From NCBI GenBank assembly GCA_002338715.1, contig DDIR01000105.1, positions 24,976-88,975 of the forward strand: a stretch of DNA of 64,000 nucleotides, given 5' to 3'. The position numbers and the translations under genes were made by a program. The notes beneath the pieces were generated by a model, which did not search any database, was not told the DNA's origin, and saw only the letters and a list, made by a program, of their open reading frames with translations. The DNA comes from Phycisphaerales bacterium UBA1845 (GTDB lineage Bacteria > Planctomycetota > Phycisphaerae > UBA1845). How positions within the stretch are numbered: the stretch's first letter is position 1; every line of letters begins with the position of its first letter. Shown here one piece after another: positions 7,420 through 16,307 of this stretch.

Positions 7420-9654
7420 CTAATTGGGGCCTGCCAACTGACTGACGAACGCCTGCAGGTCGGCTTGATCGATGAATTCGTCACCCGTCAGGTTGGCCCA
7501 CTCGCAGCCACCTGTGGCCGCATTGCCAAAGCATGACATGAACAAGCCATAGTCCATCAGATCCACATCGCCGTCGGGTTCAACGTCGCCATTACCAAAT
7601 GGGACGCAGGAATTGTCAGACTCTCTGCACCAGTTATCAATGCCGCAAGGTAAACTTTCGGCAACGCAATCCAGCAGCGGGTCGCAAATCTCGGCACCAT
7701 CGCAGAAGAGCCCGTTATCGCATATGGCGTCAACCGGTGTGTGGTCGCAGGAATCGGCGCCCTCGTTGCATGTGTCCGTCGTGCATGCGATAGCGTCGTC
7801 ACATGAGACAGGTGTCCCCGCGATGCATGTACCGGCATCACACGTTTCCATACCGTTGCAGAACGAGCCATCGTCACAGCCATCGTCGATCGAGCAGCCC
7901 GGGACAATTGTGATTGCGATGTCGTCGATGGCAATGTCACTGCTCCAACTTGAACCGGTGACGCCTCTGAAGCGAATCGTTTTGACTGCACCGACGTGAG
8001 ACGAGAGATCAATGTTCGCCTGAAGCCATTGGTTGCCCTGATCGCCCGACACACTGAACAGGCTAGTCCATGCGGAACAGTCATCGGAAACTTCGACATC
8101 AAGCGACCCAACGCTCGTGCCGAACATGTGATACCAGAACGTCAGGTTCGCCGCATTGGCACCGGTCAAGTCGATGCAGGGACTTTGAAGAAGAGCGGTC
8201 TTGTTCGGGCTGCCATTGTTGGCGGCTGACGCTTCGGTGTAAACGTATGATCCGGAACCAGTCGTGTGATCGCCGGACGGACCGGTTCCGCTTGACGGCG
8301 TCGCGCCGCTGAGGCGGGTCCAGTCGATATCATCACCGCCACCGTTATTCCACAATCCAAATCCCGAATCGAAGTTTTCACTGTATGGAAATAGATCGAT
8401 CTGGTTCGGGCATGCGCTCTCGCACGTTCCAGCATTGCAGGTGTCGGTTGTGCAGGTGTTGCCATCGTCGCAATCGCCGTCGGTTGAGCATGAGCCGCAT
8501 TCGTCGAGCACTTCGTTGCACAAGTCCCCCGGGCACGGATCGACGCCCGGTTGGCACGAACTGTTGCCGTCGCACGTTTCCGCGCCGTTGCAGAATTGCC
8601 CGTCGTCGCAATCCAGATCAACCGCGCAGGTCGTGCTTCCCATTCTCAGGTCCATGACGATCGGGAGGTGGTCCGAAGAGTTGGCAGGCAAGGTGTCGCC
8701 AGCCTGCAAGCCAGCGGCTGCCAGTGCCGGAGCCAACATGGTATCGGTATTCAGAACGAAGCTATTGGCGACGGTGACCACGCTGTCGGTGTAAAACATT
8801 CGATCCAGCGCGGATGGAGGAAAACTTTGGCTCCCTTGCCAGGTGAAGGTGTCTCCGGTGAACGGGTCGGCTGGCATGAGATTGGTCATGTCACTGACAT
8901 CCCAATCGCCGGACACGTCAACGCCGTAAGTCGCTTCGTCCTGAATGTCGCCGGTTGTGATCGTGTTCTCTGGTTGCGGCCCACCGACCAGATTGAAATC
9001 GCCCAGTACGATCATGGGGGTGTCGCTGGGCAGGACAATGTTGTTTCCGGAAGCGCGGGCGACGCCGCGTGCATCGCCGAGCCAATTGGCGATCGCGTCG
9101 GCACTGTCTTGACGACTTGCGTCTTCGGTGCCACCAGGGTCGCCGCAACACTTGAGGTGTACGCCGAGCAGGTAGACATCCTGGGGATGGGTGGCATCCG
9201 GGAGATCGACCAGGGCAATGGTTACGCCGCGCGTTGAGGAGGCGGGGATCGTGTCGGTGCGCGTCATGGTCAGTGGATACCGCGAGACGAGCACCGTGCG
9301 GATGCCTCCGAGCAATCCAAAGTGAACCTGCCATCCCCCGGGTGTCGGCAGGATGCTGTTCATCCGATTTGCGACATCGCTGACGGATACGGCGCTGGTG
9401 AATTCTTCGAAACAGATGATGTCGGGATTCAGCGCGGTCAGGATTCGGTTGAACGCTGCGTCGTTACTGGTGTTTTCGATGAAATTGCGGGCGTGGTTGT
9501 ACGCGACGATTCGCACGTCGAGCGCGTCGTCTTTTGAATAGTCGCCTGACAGCGGATCGAAAGCGAGTGTGTTGTTTGCGCTTGTGGCGACGAAGAGGCT
9601 CGCGACGATCAAGACCCCGGCGCGTGCAACCAAACGATTTGGACAAGACTTCAT
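7420..9654 (-). CDS. Secreted multidomain protein: endonuclease/exonuclease/phosphatase, Cys-rich repeats, MAM-like and dockerin-like modules
   Basis: A 744-residue exported protein. After a signal peptide (residues 1-31) comes an endonuclease/exonuclease/phosphatase fold: DIICFEEF, GVHLKCCG, VLGDFNLV and SSDHLPIVMDL mark its active-site strands. Next are short Cys repeats of the CDDGQFCNGAETC type, before and after a MAM/jelly-roll-like domain (FDSGFGLWNNGG to VKTIRFRGVTG). The C-terminus, GDVEPDGDVDLMDYGLFMSCFG and DEFIDQADLQAFV, is a dockerin-like pair of Ca-binding loops common at the ends of planctomycete secreted proteins. ATG at 9654 follows AAAGGGAAAG. Likely an extracellular nuclease or phosphodiesterase; the substrate is unknown. 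Confidence 0.8.
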   Translation of the reverse strand: MKSCPNRLVARAGVLIVASLFVATSANNTLAFDPLSGDYSKDDALDVRIVAYNHARNFIENTSNDAAFNRILTALNPDIICFEEFTSAVSVSDVANRMNSILPTPGGWQVHFGLLGGIRTVLVSRYPLTMTRTDTIPASSTRGVTIALVDLPDATHPQDVYLLGVHLKCCGDPGGTEDASRQDSADAIANWLGDARGVARASGNNIVLPSDTPMIVLGDFNLVGGPQPENTITTGDIQDEATYGVDVSGDWDVSDMTNLMPADPFTGDTFTWQGSQSFPPSALDRMFYTDSVVTVANSFVLNTDTMLAPALAAAGLQAGDTLPANSSDHLPIVMDLRMGSTTCAVDLDCDDGQFCNGAETCDGNSSCQPGVDPCPGDLCNEVLDECGSCSTDGDCDDGNTCTTDTCNAGTCESACPNQIDLFPYSENFDSGFGLWNNGGGDDIDWTRLSGATPSSGTGPSGDHTTGSGSYVYTEASAANNGSPNKTALLQSPCIDLTGANAANLTFWYHMFGTSVGSLDVEVSDDCSAWTSLFSVSGDQGNQWLQANIDLSSHVGAVKTIRFRGVTGSSWSSDIAIDDIAITIVPGCSIDDGCDDGSFCNGMETCDAGTCIAGTPVSCDDAIACTTDTCNEGADSCDHTPVDAICDNGLFCDGAEICDPLLDCVAESLPCGIDNWCRESDNSCVPFGNGDVEPDGDVDLMDYGLFMSCFGNAATGGCEWANLTGDEFIDQADLQAFVSQLAGPN

Positions 9655-10080
9655 GGCTTCTTTCCCTTTACCCGGATTGCTCAAGACGACACGCTCCGAG
9701 TGTGAAATCGTCGAAGCCATCGCGTCATTGTTATTCTAACGCATTCGGCCCGTTGGCAAAAAGCGCATACACTTGCAGATCACAAAAGTGACAAACGGTT
9801 GACACAATCGGTTTCCAGCGTCCAATAATCACGATGCTCGAAGCCACACTTGCCGCAGTGCGTCGCCGCAGAAGAACGGGATTTTGCCTGCAGCGATCCC
9901 GTCCAATGAACGATGGTCGACTGGATTGGCGAATCGGTGTCGAGAAACCTGTCGGACGCAAGGGCGAAGAAGTGAGCCTAAAGTGTCAGCAATCGGGAAT
10001 CCAATATCCTTAGAGCCGTCTAAGAATTGCGAGCGTGTGCAGCGGGTCGATTAAATCCAGCGGATTCGGCAGGCGCTGAC
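9655..10080. other. Intergenic region, 426 bases
   Basis: Lies upstream of the secreted nuclease-like gene and downstream of the TPR gene at 10081, both on the minus strand. It must contain the promoter for 9654, but I see no convincing gene, RNA, terminator or repeat. A TTGACA at about 9802 faces the wrong way, with no plus-strand gene behind it. Confidence 0.5.
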
Positions 10081-10830
10081 TTACGGGTTGGCCGACGCCT
10101 CTTGGGCGGATTTGTTGGCTTCTTTCAGTTCGTCGGCGAGCTTTTCCAATTCGTCGATTTCGGTTTGTGCGTCGTAAGAATGCTTTTCGTTCTTGGACAC
10201 CTTGACCAGGTCGCGCATGCGGCGGATTGATTTCCAGATTTTGCGTTGGATGTCTCGTCGATATTTGATGACTTCGGGATCGTCGGGCCCGAGTCGCTTC
10301 TCTTTGTCGGCGAGGACTTTGAGATAAGTTTCCCACACGCCTTCGCGTCTCTCGTCGGTGTCAGGCCGCTGGCCCATGTAATCGCTGAGTTTGTTGGACA
10401 AAAGCATATGGGCTTCACGGGCTTCGGCGAGTTCGTGGTTGATCTCCATGATGATGGGATCGTCGATCCCGCGCAATGTCGTGTACCAGGAGCGGGCGCT
10501 TCGCAGAGAATTTATTGAATACATGTATTTGGTCTTTCGCGACCAGTTGTTTTCTTCAGCTTCCGCCAGCGCTCTGTATGAGATTCCCACGGCATGATAC
10601 ATCTCGGGAATCACTTCGGTTTTTCGGGCTTCCTTATCATTGACTGCTTTTTCAAGTGCATGCGTGAAATAGTTGACCACATCCGCATGCCGGCCCCGCT
10701 TCTGGGCTTGGAGTCCTTTTTCGTAGTTGATACGCCAGAATGGTTTGGGCGGATCGTCCGCTGCGATGGCAACAGATGCCACAAGAGCAGTCAGAATGGT
10801 TAGCACGATGCTCGTGTTTCTTGGTTTCAT
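10081..10830 (-). CDS. Secreted TPR-like helical protein
   Basis: A 249-residue exported protein of unknown function. The ATG at 10830 opens a clear signal peptide (MKPRNTSIVLTILTALVASV, cleavage near AIA-ADDPP). The mature part is all-helical, with TPR-like pairs around WRINYEKGLQAQKRGRHADV and EMYHAVGISYRALAEAEEN, and ends in a charged coiled-coil-like tail rich in Glu, Lys and Ala. Longer starts would put a polar stretch before the signal and are rejected. It is divergent from the thioredoxin-TPR gene at 11135. Confidence 0.7.
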   Translation of the reverse strand: MKPRNTSIVLTILTALVASVAIAADDPPKPFWRINYEKGLQAQKRGRHADVVNYFTHALEKAVNDKEARKTEVIPEMYHAVGISYRALAEAEENNWSRKTKYMYSINSLRSARSWYTTLRGIDDPIIMEINHELAEAREAHMLLSNKLSDYMGQRPDTDERREGVWETYLKVLADKEKRLGPDDPEVIKYRRDIQRKIWKSIRRMRDLVKVSKNEKHSYDAQTEIDELEKLADELKEANKSAQEASANP

Positions 10831-11134
10831 CTCACTTGCCGAGTATTGAGAGTTGCTGTTGGCTCGGATGTCTCGAAAAGAAAATGGCCCTGCCGTGAGC
10901 GCTTCGCAGTCATCAGAATCACGTTGGCCGCATCGTACCCTGTCGTTTCCTGGCATTCCAGTATGTGTCCGTTCGGTAGGCCCGCAACGCGAGGTCTGAT
11001 TGCCCCGAATCAGTCCTTACCGGTATTCTGGCATTGTCGGATTGAAGTTACTGGCGTCTCCTTTTACGCTATCGTAGCGAAACTCGGCATGCCCCGGGTG
11101 GGACGTCTCCTTCGTATGCTGAAAGGTGCTTGCG
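10831..11134. other. Divergent intergenic region, 304 bases
   Basis: Separates two divergent secreted-protein genes and so should hold both promoters. I see no clear sigma70 pair, RNA gene or repeat. AAAGG 8 bases before 11135 is the ribosome-binding site of the plus-strand gene. Confidence 0.4.
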
Positions 11135-12520
11135 ATGAACTGGATAACACGGTCAGCACTGGTTGTGACGATTCTCGCTTCCCCTTTGTTGGCTGGCGAG
11201 GGGCTTTTTGTTTCGAGTTCGTTTGACGATGCGTGCGCGAAAGCCAAGGTGGAGGGCAAGCTGGTCTTCATCGATTTCTACACGACCTGGTGCGGACCCT
11301 GCAAGATCATGGACAAAACCACTTTCACGGATGAGACCGTGATCAAGTGGCTCGGCGAGAACACCATTCCGTTGAAAATCGATGCGGAGAAGGAAGTCGC
11401 GTTGGCCGCCAAATATCGCATCGACTCCTATCCCAGTCTGCTGTTCGTCAAACCGGACGGCGAAGTGGCTGGTCTGCTTTCAGGAGTTCATGAACCTGAG
11501 GCGTTTCTCGCCGAAGCCAACGCCATCAAGTCTGGCAAGTCGCCGATGGAGCGCGCCAAAGAGAAACTCGAAGCAAAGGGCGAAAACGATCCGATGGCCC
11601 GAATGGATTACGCCGAATCGCTTGTGCGGATGGGCAAATACGAGGAGGCGCTTAGCGAGTATCTCTGGTGCTACGATCATGGTAGCGAGAACATGATTGG
11701 GTTCATCGGCGTCAAGAATTCGTTCTTGCTTTCCAATATCGCTCGGCTGGGCAAGCGACATCCGCCGGCGCTCGATGAACTGCGGAAACGCCGCGATGTC
11801 GCCTACGATCGCGTGATCAATGAGGCGCCCAAAAAAGCGTCGCTTTGGAGCATGCTCGGCGGCGGAAATACCGACTTCCCGGCGATGGATGTAGCCGCAC
11901 TCAATGAATACCTGGGTGAAGAGGACAAGACGCTCGAGCTTTACGACAAGCTGCGGCAGGAACACCCAGATTGGCCCGCGGTCGACATGCTTCGTCGCTC
12001 GGTTTTTGATCTTCTCATGAAGAAAAAGCGCTACGCCGAAATCGTCGAGTCCACGGACATTGAAAAGGAGATTCGGGACAGACTCAAGCGCAAGGAAGAG
12101 ATGCGCATGTTCATGCCGAAAGAGCAGCTCGAAGAATTCGAAGCGATGGATCGCCGCATGATCGTTGAGGAGATCGCCAAGTATTATGAAGTTCTGATGG
12201 GCGTAGAGGATGTGATAGGTGCCGCCCGGTTGGCCGACCAAGCCTTGGAAATCGACGACAGCGAAGAGACGTACAACCTGCTGGCGTGGCACGGCTACCT
12301 GAGCGGCAAACCAATTCCCGCGAACGTGACCCAAGCCCAAAAGGCGTTTGAAATGAGCAACGAGTCGAGCGCCGCGATTTTAGATACGCTGGTGCGCGTG
12401 CTCGATGCGCTGGACAAAACCAAAGAAGCGTGCGAGTTGCTGAGTGCCAAGGAAGCGAAATTCGAGAGCGAACGCGACCGGGCGTTGATCAAAAGTTGCC
12501 AGCAGGATTTCGGCTGTTAG
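11135..12520 (+). CDS. Exported thioredoxin-fold protein with helical repeats
   Basis: A 461-residue protein with a signal peptide (about residues 1-20), then a thioredoxin domain carrying the redox motif WCGPC at residues 52-56 and the cis-Pro region YPSLLFV. The remaining 320 residues are helical TPR-like repeats (for example AESLVRMGKYEEALSEYLW and LADQALEIDDSEETYNLLAW). It probably acts as a periplasmic thiol reductase or oxidase attached to a protein-binding scaffold. ATG at 11135 is used; a GTG three codons earlier is also in frame. It stands alone on the plus strand. Confidence 0.8.
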   Translation: MNWITRSALVVTILASPLLAGEGLFVSSSFDDACAKAKVEGKLVFIDFYTTWCGPCKIMDKTTFTDETVIKWLGENTIPLKIDAEKEVALAAKYRIDSYPSLLFVKPDGEVAGLLSGVHEPEAFLAEANAIKSGKSPMERAKEKLEAKGENDPMARMDYAESLVRMGKYEEALSEYLWCYDHGSENMIGFIGVKNSFLLSNIARLGKRHPPALDELRKRRDVAYDRVINEAPKKASLWSMLGGGNTDFPAMDVAALNEYLGEEDKTLELYDKLRQEHPDWPAVDMLRRSVFDLLMKKKRYAEIVESTDIEKEIRDRLKRKEEMRMFMPKEQLEEFEAMDRRMIVEEIAKYYEVLMGVEDVIGAARLADQALEIDDSEETYNLLAWHGYLSGKPIPANVTQAQKAFEMSNESSAAILDTLVRVLDALDKTKEACELLSAKEAKFESERDRALIKSCQQDFGC

Positions 12521-12556
12521 ATCGCTCTGAGTCCACACGTAGCGGTGCGACAGTAC

Positions 12557-12587
12557 CGTCATTCCCGCGCAGGCGGGAATCCAGGGG
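12557..12587. repeat. Dispersed palindromic repeat, ATTCCCGC...GCGGGAAT type (copy 1)
   Basis: CGTCATTCCCGC, a 4-base loop and GCGGGAATCCAGG form a short hairpin downstream of the thioredoxin-TPR gene. Similar copies lie at 34111-34141, 34251-34279 (inverted) and 61085-61113 (inverted). This resembles a widespread class of intergenic palindromes. Confidence 0.75.
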
Positions 12588-12679
12588 GGAATCCAAGTCA
12601 ATCGTGGTGAGTCCTGGTCCTCGAACTGCGAAGAGTGGTCGAGCAAATCCCTACGCTTGGGCTAAAATCGCAGACCCCA

Positions 12680-13693
12680 TCACTTCTTGATTGCGATCGT
12701 GTAAAACCCGAACAAATCGTTTTCCAAGTCCATGCCGCGATCGGGTTTTCCCCATCCGAGGGCTTTGGCCATCTTTCTGGTTTCCTTGTCGTCGTTGGCG
12801 TTGTAGCTGACGACTTGGAAGCCGGTTTTTTCCAGCATTTCTTTGGTGAACGGGCAGCGGCCATCCGCCCAGTGTTTGTAGGGTTCGTCGGGTTTGCTGG
12901 GGGCTGGGCAGATGTTGTAAATCAAAAACACGCCACCCGGTTTGAGGGCTTTGTGGATCGACTTGGCGAACTCTTCGAGCGACACGCCGAGGTCCACCAA
13001 TCGCTCTTTGGGCACTTCGCGCTCGGGATGAAAGAACCCGTTCTTGAGCGTATTCTTTGACGTGATCAGATCATATCCACCGCCGACGTCGCCCCTGATG
13101 TCGGGGAAGCGCCCATCGATGAGCTTGACGTGTCCTGGCTTACCCGCATCGCTAGCGACTGCGCCTTGATCTTCGGGCTGGCTATAGAGTTCGCGAAACA
13201 ACGGGTCGACATCCACACCGACCGCATCGACACCGCAAGCCGCAAGCATCCGCAGTTGGCCAATGTTGCCATAACCAAAATCGAGGATGCGTTTACCCGC
13301 AAGTTTGCCGTCGCTGTGCGGCGCATAGAGTTCAAGGGCGCGGGCGTATGCGATGGGTGTGCCGTACTTGGTGTTGTAGTAGAAGTTTTCCGATACAGCG
13401 TGTTCAACAAGGGTGACGCCTTTTTCCTTTTCGATTTCGGCGCGGCGCTGGGGGCTATAGTAGGTATGACTCGCTTCATCCAGAAACAGCGAACGCCCTT
13501 CAATGCGCGGCAACCTGGACGCCGCATCGAGATACGTTTGGGCGATGGCCGATGGCATGAGCGGGCGCACGGCTTTCGCTTCGGCGCAAACCTTATCGAC
13601 GCCTTGCGGTTCTTCCGGTTTCGACTGCTCATCGGCGTAGGATAGCGTGGCGAACGTCGAGATCGCGGTAACGAATAGCAGGCGTCGGAGCAT
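12680..13693 (-). CDS. Class I SAM-dependent methyltransferase with a signal peptide
   Basis: A 337-residue protein that begins with a typical signal peptide (MLRRLLFVTAISTFATLSYA, residues 1-20, then DEQSK). The rest is a Rossmann-fold methyltransferase: motif I ILDFGYGNIGQLRMLAA, the acidic DAVGVDVDP, and SIHKALKPGGVFLIYNICP. Methyltransferases of this fold normally work where SAM is made, in the cytoplasm, so export is odd. Either the signal is functional and the substrate periplasmic, or the N-terminus serves as a membrane anchor. The substrate is not recognisable. It is flanked by other exported proteins and faces the thioredoxin-TPR gene convergently. Confidence 0.75.
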   Translation of the reverse strand: MLRRLLFVTAISTFATLSYADEQSKPEEPQGVDKVCAEAKAVRPLMPSAIAQTYLDAASRLPRIEGRSLFLDEASHTYYSPQRRAEIEKEKGVTLVEHAVSENFYYNTKYGTPIAYARALELYAPHSDGKLAGKRILDFGYGNIGQLRMLAACGVDAVGVDVDPLFRELYSQPEDQGAVASDAGKPGHVKLIDGRFPDIRGDVGGGYDLITSKNTLKNGFFHPEREVPKERLVDLGVSLEEFAKSIHKALKPGGVFLIYNICPAPSKPDEPYKHWADGRCPFTKEMLEKTGFQVVSYNANDDKETRKMAKALGWGKPDRGMDLENDLFGFYTIAIKK

Positions 13694-13898
13694 GGCGGTT
13701 CATCCTTGTACAAAGAGGGCCCAATGAAAATACCATCCATACCGCATCGGCGTAGTCGTGTGAAAGGCCGGCATGTCGAAACTTGTCGGCGCGCAAAATG
13801 CCCCGGAGACGACCACGGTTGAAGGTCGCCCCCGTGGGCTGGCGCGAATGAACGCCCACACAGGCGGTCATTGTTTCTGAATGGATGGACGTACCGGA

Positions 13899-15458
13899 TT
13901 AGTTGTCGAGGCGATCGAGCACGATGACGGAGATCACCCAGTCCTGAAGCGGAATGCACCCGGTGCCGTCGCCGGTTTCACGCAAACCGCGGAACGCAAC
14001 CGCGTCGGATGAGCAGACGAGGTCGGCGCCCATGAGCGAGCCGGTCACCGTCGTGCCTTCGGGGTCTTCGATGTCGGAGAACGCACCGCCGGTACTCATC
14101 AGCACGAAATCCTGCGCTCGCGGCTGACTTCCACCGGCGATGAACCAACGACTTCCATCGGGCGTGATGCACATGCTCTCACCATACCCGACGTGCTTTT
14201 GTTCGGCGCAGTCTTCCTGCGAAAACACCGGACCGGCATCGGACGCGAGGCTCACGCTCGTGCTGCGGAAGTCGTAGAGATCGAGCTGGTTCGCGCGGGT
14301 GACGGCTGGCGCGCTGGCGACGTCGCCGATGGCGCTTCGCAACATGAGCGTACTCGGTGAACTGTCTTCGAGGTCGGCGTCTTCTTCGAACATGAAGTAG
14401 CCGAGTTTGCCGCCGGCGAGTGCGACCGGTGACTCTTCGAGGCTGGAATCGAAACGGTGCACGGTTCGGTCGGAAAGCTTCACCATCGTCACCACCGGGT
14501 CGAAGTCGGAAACGTCGTGGTAGATCAGGTAGCCGTCCTCCAGACGCATTTGCGTCGCTTCACCGATGAGGCCGAACTCCGTTCCCGGACCGGCATCGAA
14601 ACGTTCAGCCGCCGCGTTCGGATCGTCGAGGCTCCACAGGTAGAAGTCGTTTTGGAAACTCGTGCCGGCTGCGACGACCTGGCGACTGTCGGCATCGACG
14701 ATGACCTGGCTGAACTGGGTGACTTCTTCGTTCAGTTCGCCGAGTGGATTCGGAAAACTCATCACGACGGGTTGGTCGCCGCTGGTGTCGATAATTTTAA
14801 TGGCATTACCGTCGGCGACTTCGTCGGTGTCGTTGATGGTCGCGACATATGGGCCGTCGGAGATCGTATTGCCCGGGACGTCCTGAACGGTCGGGAGCGT
14901 GTGCAGCGTGATTTCCGACGAATCGATGTCGACAAGGTTGTCGGTCTGCGTGTCGTAGATCGACATTGAGTTGTTGGAGCGAACGAGGGCGACTTTCTTG
15001 CCCGCAACTTCAAAGTCGCGATGACCGAAAAGTTGATCGCTGCCGGGAATCATGGTGCCGCCGTCGGTGTCCTTGTCGATTTCCGAAGGGATCAGAAAGT
15101 GAACGCCAGCCGGTTGGTTGAAACGGGCGAAGACCACGTTCTCGTCTTCGTCGCTGCCAACACCGTAGACGAGCAAGTCATCGCCCACGTCGATCTTCCC
15201 CCCAAGGCTCACGATGATTTGCGTCTTGATGATCGCGGCTTTGGCGCTGTCACCGCCGTCATTGCCGCCGGAACCGCCGTTGTTACTTCCACCGTCATTT
15301 CCGCCGTTGCTGCCGCCATCGTTTCCACCGCCATTGCCACCCGAACCCCCATCACCACCCGGGCCCATCGGTGTGCATCCGGCTGATATCATCAACCCAG
15401 CGACCATCGCTACGGGGAGCAACTTGACCATCCATGTCTTACTTTGCCATGTCATCAT
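13899..15458 (-). CDS. Large lipoprotein with Gly/Asn-rich linker, probable beta-propeller-like body
   Basis: A 519-residue lipoprotein. The signal peptide ends in a lipobox-like MISAGC, followed by a low-complexity GGSGGNGGGNDGG linker of about 40 residues. The body contains short repeated beta segments (DDLLVYGVGSDEDENVVFAR, KKVALVRSNNSMSIYDTQTD, YLIYHDVSDFDPVVTMVK, LGYFMFEEDADLED) that look like propeller blades, but I cannot assign a family. AGGTGA sits 5 bases before the ATG at 15458; another ATG follows directly at 15455. Probably surface-exposed, with the flexible linker spanning from the lipid anchor. Confidence 0.65.
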   Translation of the reverse strand: MMTWQSKTWMVKLLPVAMVAGLMISAGCTPMGPGGDGGSGGNGGGNDGGSNGGNDGGSNNGGSGGNDGGDSAKAAIIKTQIIVSLGGKIDVGDDLLVYGVGSDEDENVVFARFNQPAGVHFLIPSEIDKDTDGGTMIPGSDQLFGHRDFEVAGKKVALVRSNNSMSIYDTQTDNLVDIDSSEITLHTLPTVQDVPGNTISDGPYVATINDTDEVADGNAIKIIDTSGDQPVVMSFPNPLGELNEEVTQFSQVIVDADSRQVVAAGTSFQNDFYLWSLDDPNAAAERFDAGPGTEFGLIGEATQMRLEDGYLIYHDVSDFDPVVTMVKLSDRTVHRFDSSLEESPVALAGGKLGYFMFEEDADLEDSSPSTLMLRSAIGDVASAPAVTRANQLDLYDFRSTSVSLASDAGPVFSQEDCAEQKHVGYGESMCITPDGSRWFIAGGSQPRAQDFVLMSTGGAFSDIEDPEGTTVTGSLMGADLVCSSDAVAFRGLRETGDGTGCIPLQDWVISVIVLDRLDN

Positions 15459-15665
15459 TCGATTCACCTGCATGTCGTTTCATCCTGTTTTCAAATTGAC
15501 ACAAAACCCCATCCCGCTGGCCGGGCGCAGGCGTCAGATGGCAATCCGCGCGCCGGCTAATAGGTAAACGAGGTTTGGATAGAAACCCCGCAAGGAAAAC
15601 TTCAAATCGCCCTTAGCGGTGCGTAACGCGTTGTCTGATAGTGCCTTAAACGCGTATTCGTTAGA

Positions 15666-16277
15666 ATGAAACGCATGACGACCGGGTCGCAACAACATGC
15701 AGGCTCGCCGGATGATTCGCCGGGCGACGCAACGCTGATCCTCGCCCGCATGCGGCAGGGGGATGCGCGGGCGGCCAACGAGTTGTTCGATCTGGTTTAT
15801 GAGAACCTGCGGGCGCTGGCGCGCAGCTGTTTTCAGGGGCAGCAGCCGGAGCACACCTTGCAACCGACGGCGCTGGTGCACGAGGCGTTTGTGAAGCTGG
15901 CGAAGTCTTCGCCGCCGACCTGGGAGGATCGGGCCCACTTTTTCGCGGTGGCTGCGACGGCGATGCGGCAGATTCTTAAGGACTACGCCCGGGGCAAGCG
16001 GACGCTGAAGCGCGGTGCGGGTGGTGAGCGGGTGACGTTGTCGGGGATCAAGAGCACGTCGCCGAGCATTGTTGATATCGTCGCGTTTGATGATGTGCTC
16101 AGCGAGTTGGCTGAGTTGGATGAGCGACAGGCCCGGATCGTCGAGCTTCGGTTCTTCGGCGGGCTGACTGTGCCCGAGGTGGCGAAGGTACTGGAGCTTT
16201 CGACGCGAACGATTGAGAACGAATGGCGGCGCGTACGGGCGTGGTTGAGCATGCGCTTGCGCGACGCTGAGGATTAA
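15666..16277 (+). CDS. ECF RNA polymerase sigma factor, Sig-70_X6-like
   Basis: A 203-residue extracytoplasmic-function sigma factor. Region 2 is seen in ANELFDLVYENLRALARSCF and ALVHEAFVKLAKSSPPTWED...AMRQILKDYARGK; region 4 in LDERQARIVELRFFGGLTVP and its helix-turn-helix VAKVLELSTRTIENEWRRV. The pattern HEAFVKL with DYAR is typical of the planctomycete/acidobacterial Sig-70_X6 group. There is no anti-sigma gene; instead the next gene, about 30 bases downstream, is a membrane Ser/Thr kinase, an arrangement known for this group where phosphorylation is thought to control the sigma factor. Start at ATG 15666; 15675 is an alternative. Confidence 0.9.
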   Translation: MKRMTTGSQQHAGSPDDSPGDATLILARMRQGDARAANELFDLVYENLRALARSCFQGQQPEHTLQPTALVHEAFVKLAKSSPPTWEDRAHFFAVAATAMRQILKDYARGKRTLKRGAGGERVTLSGIKSTSPSIVDIVAFDDVLSELAELDERQARIVELRFFGGLTVPEVAKVLELSTRTIENEWRRVRAWLSMRLRDAED

Positions 16278-16307
16278 GCGAACCCGTTTCAATGGTGACA
16301 TAGTTTG

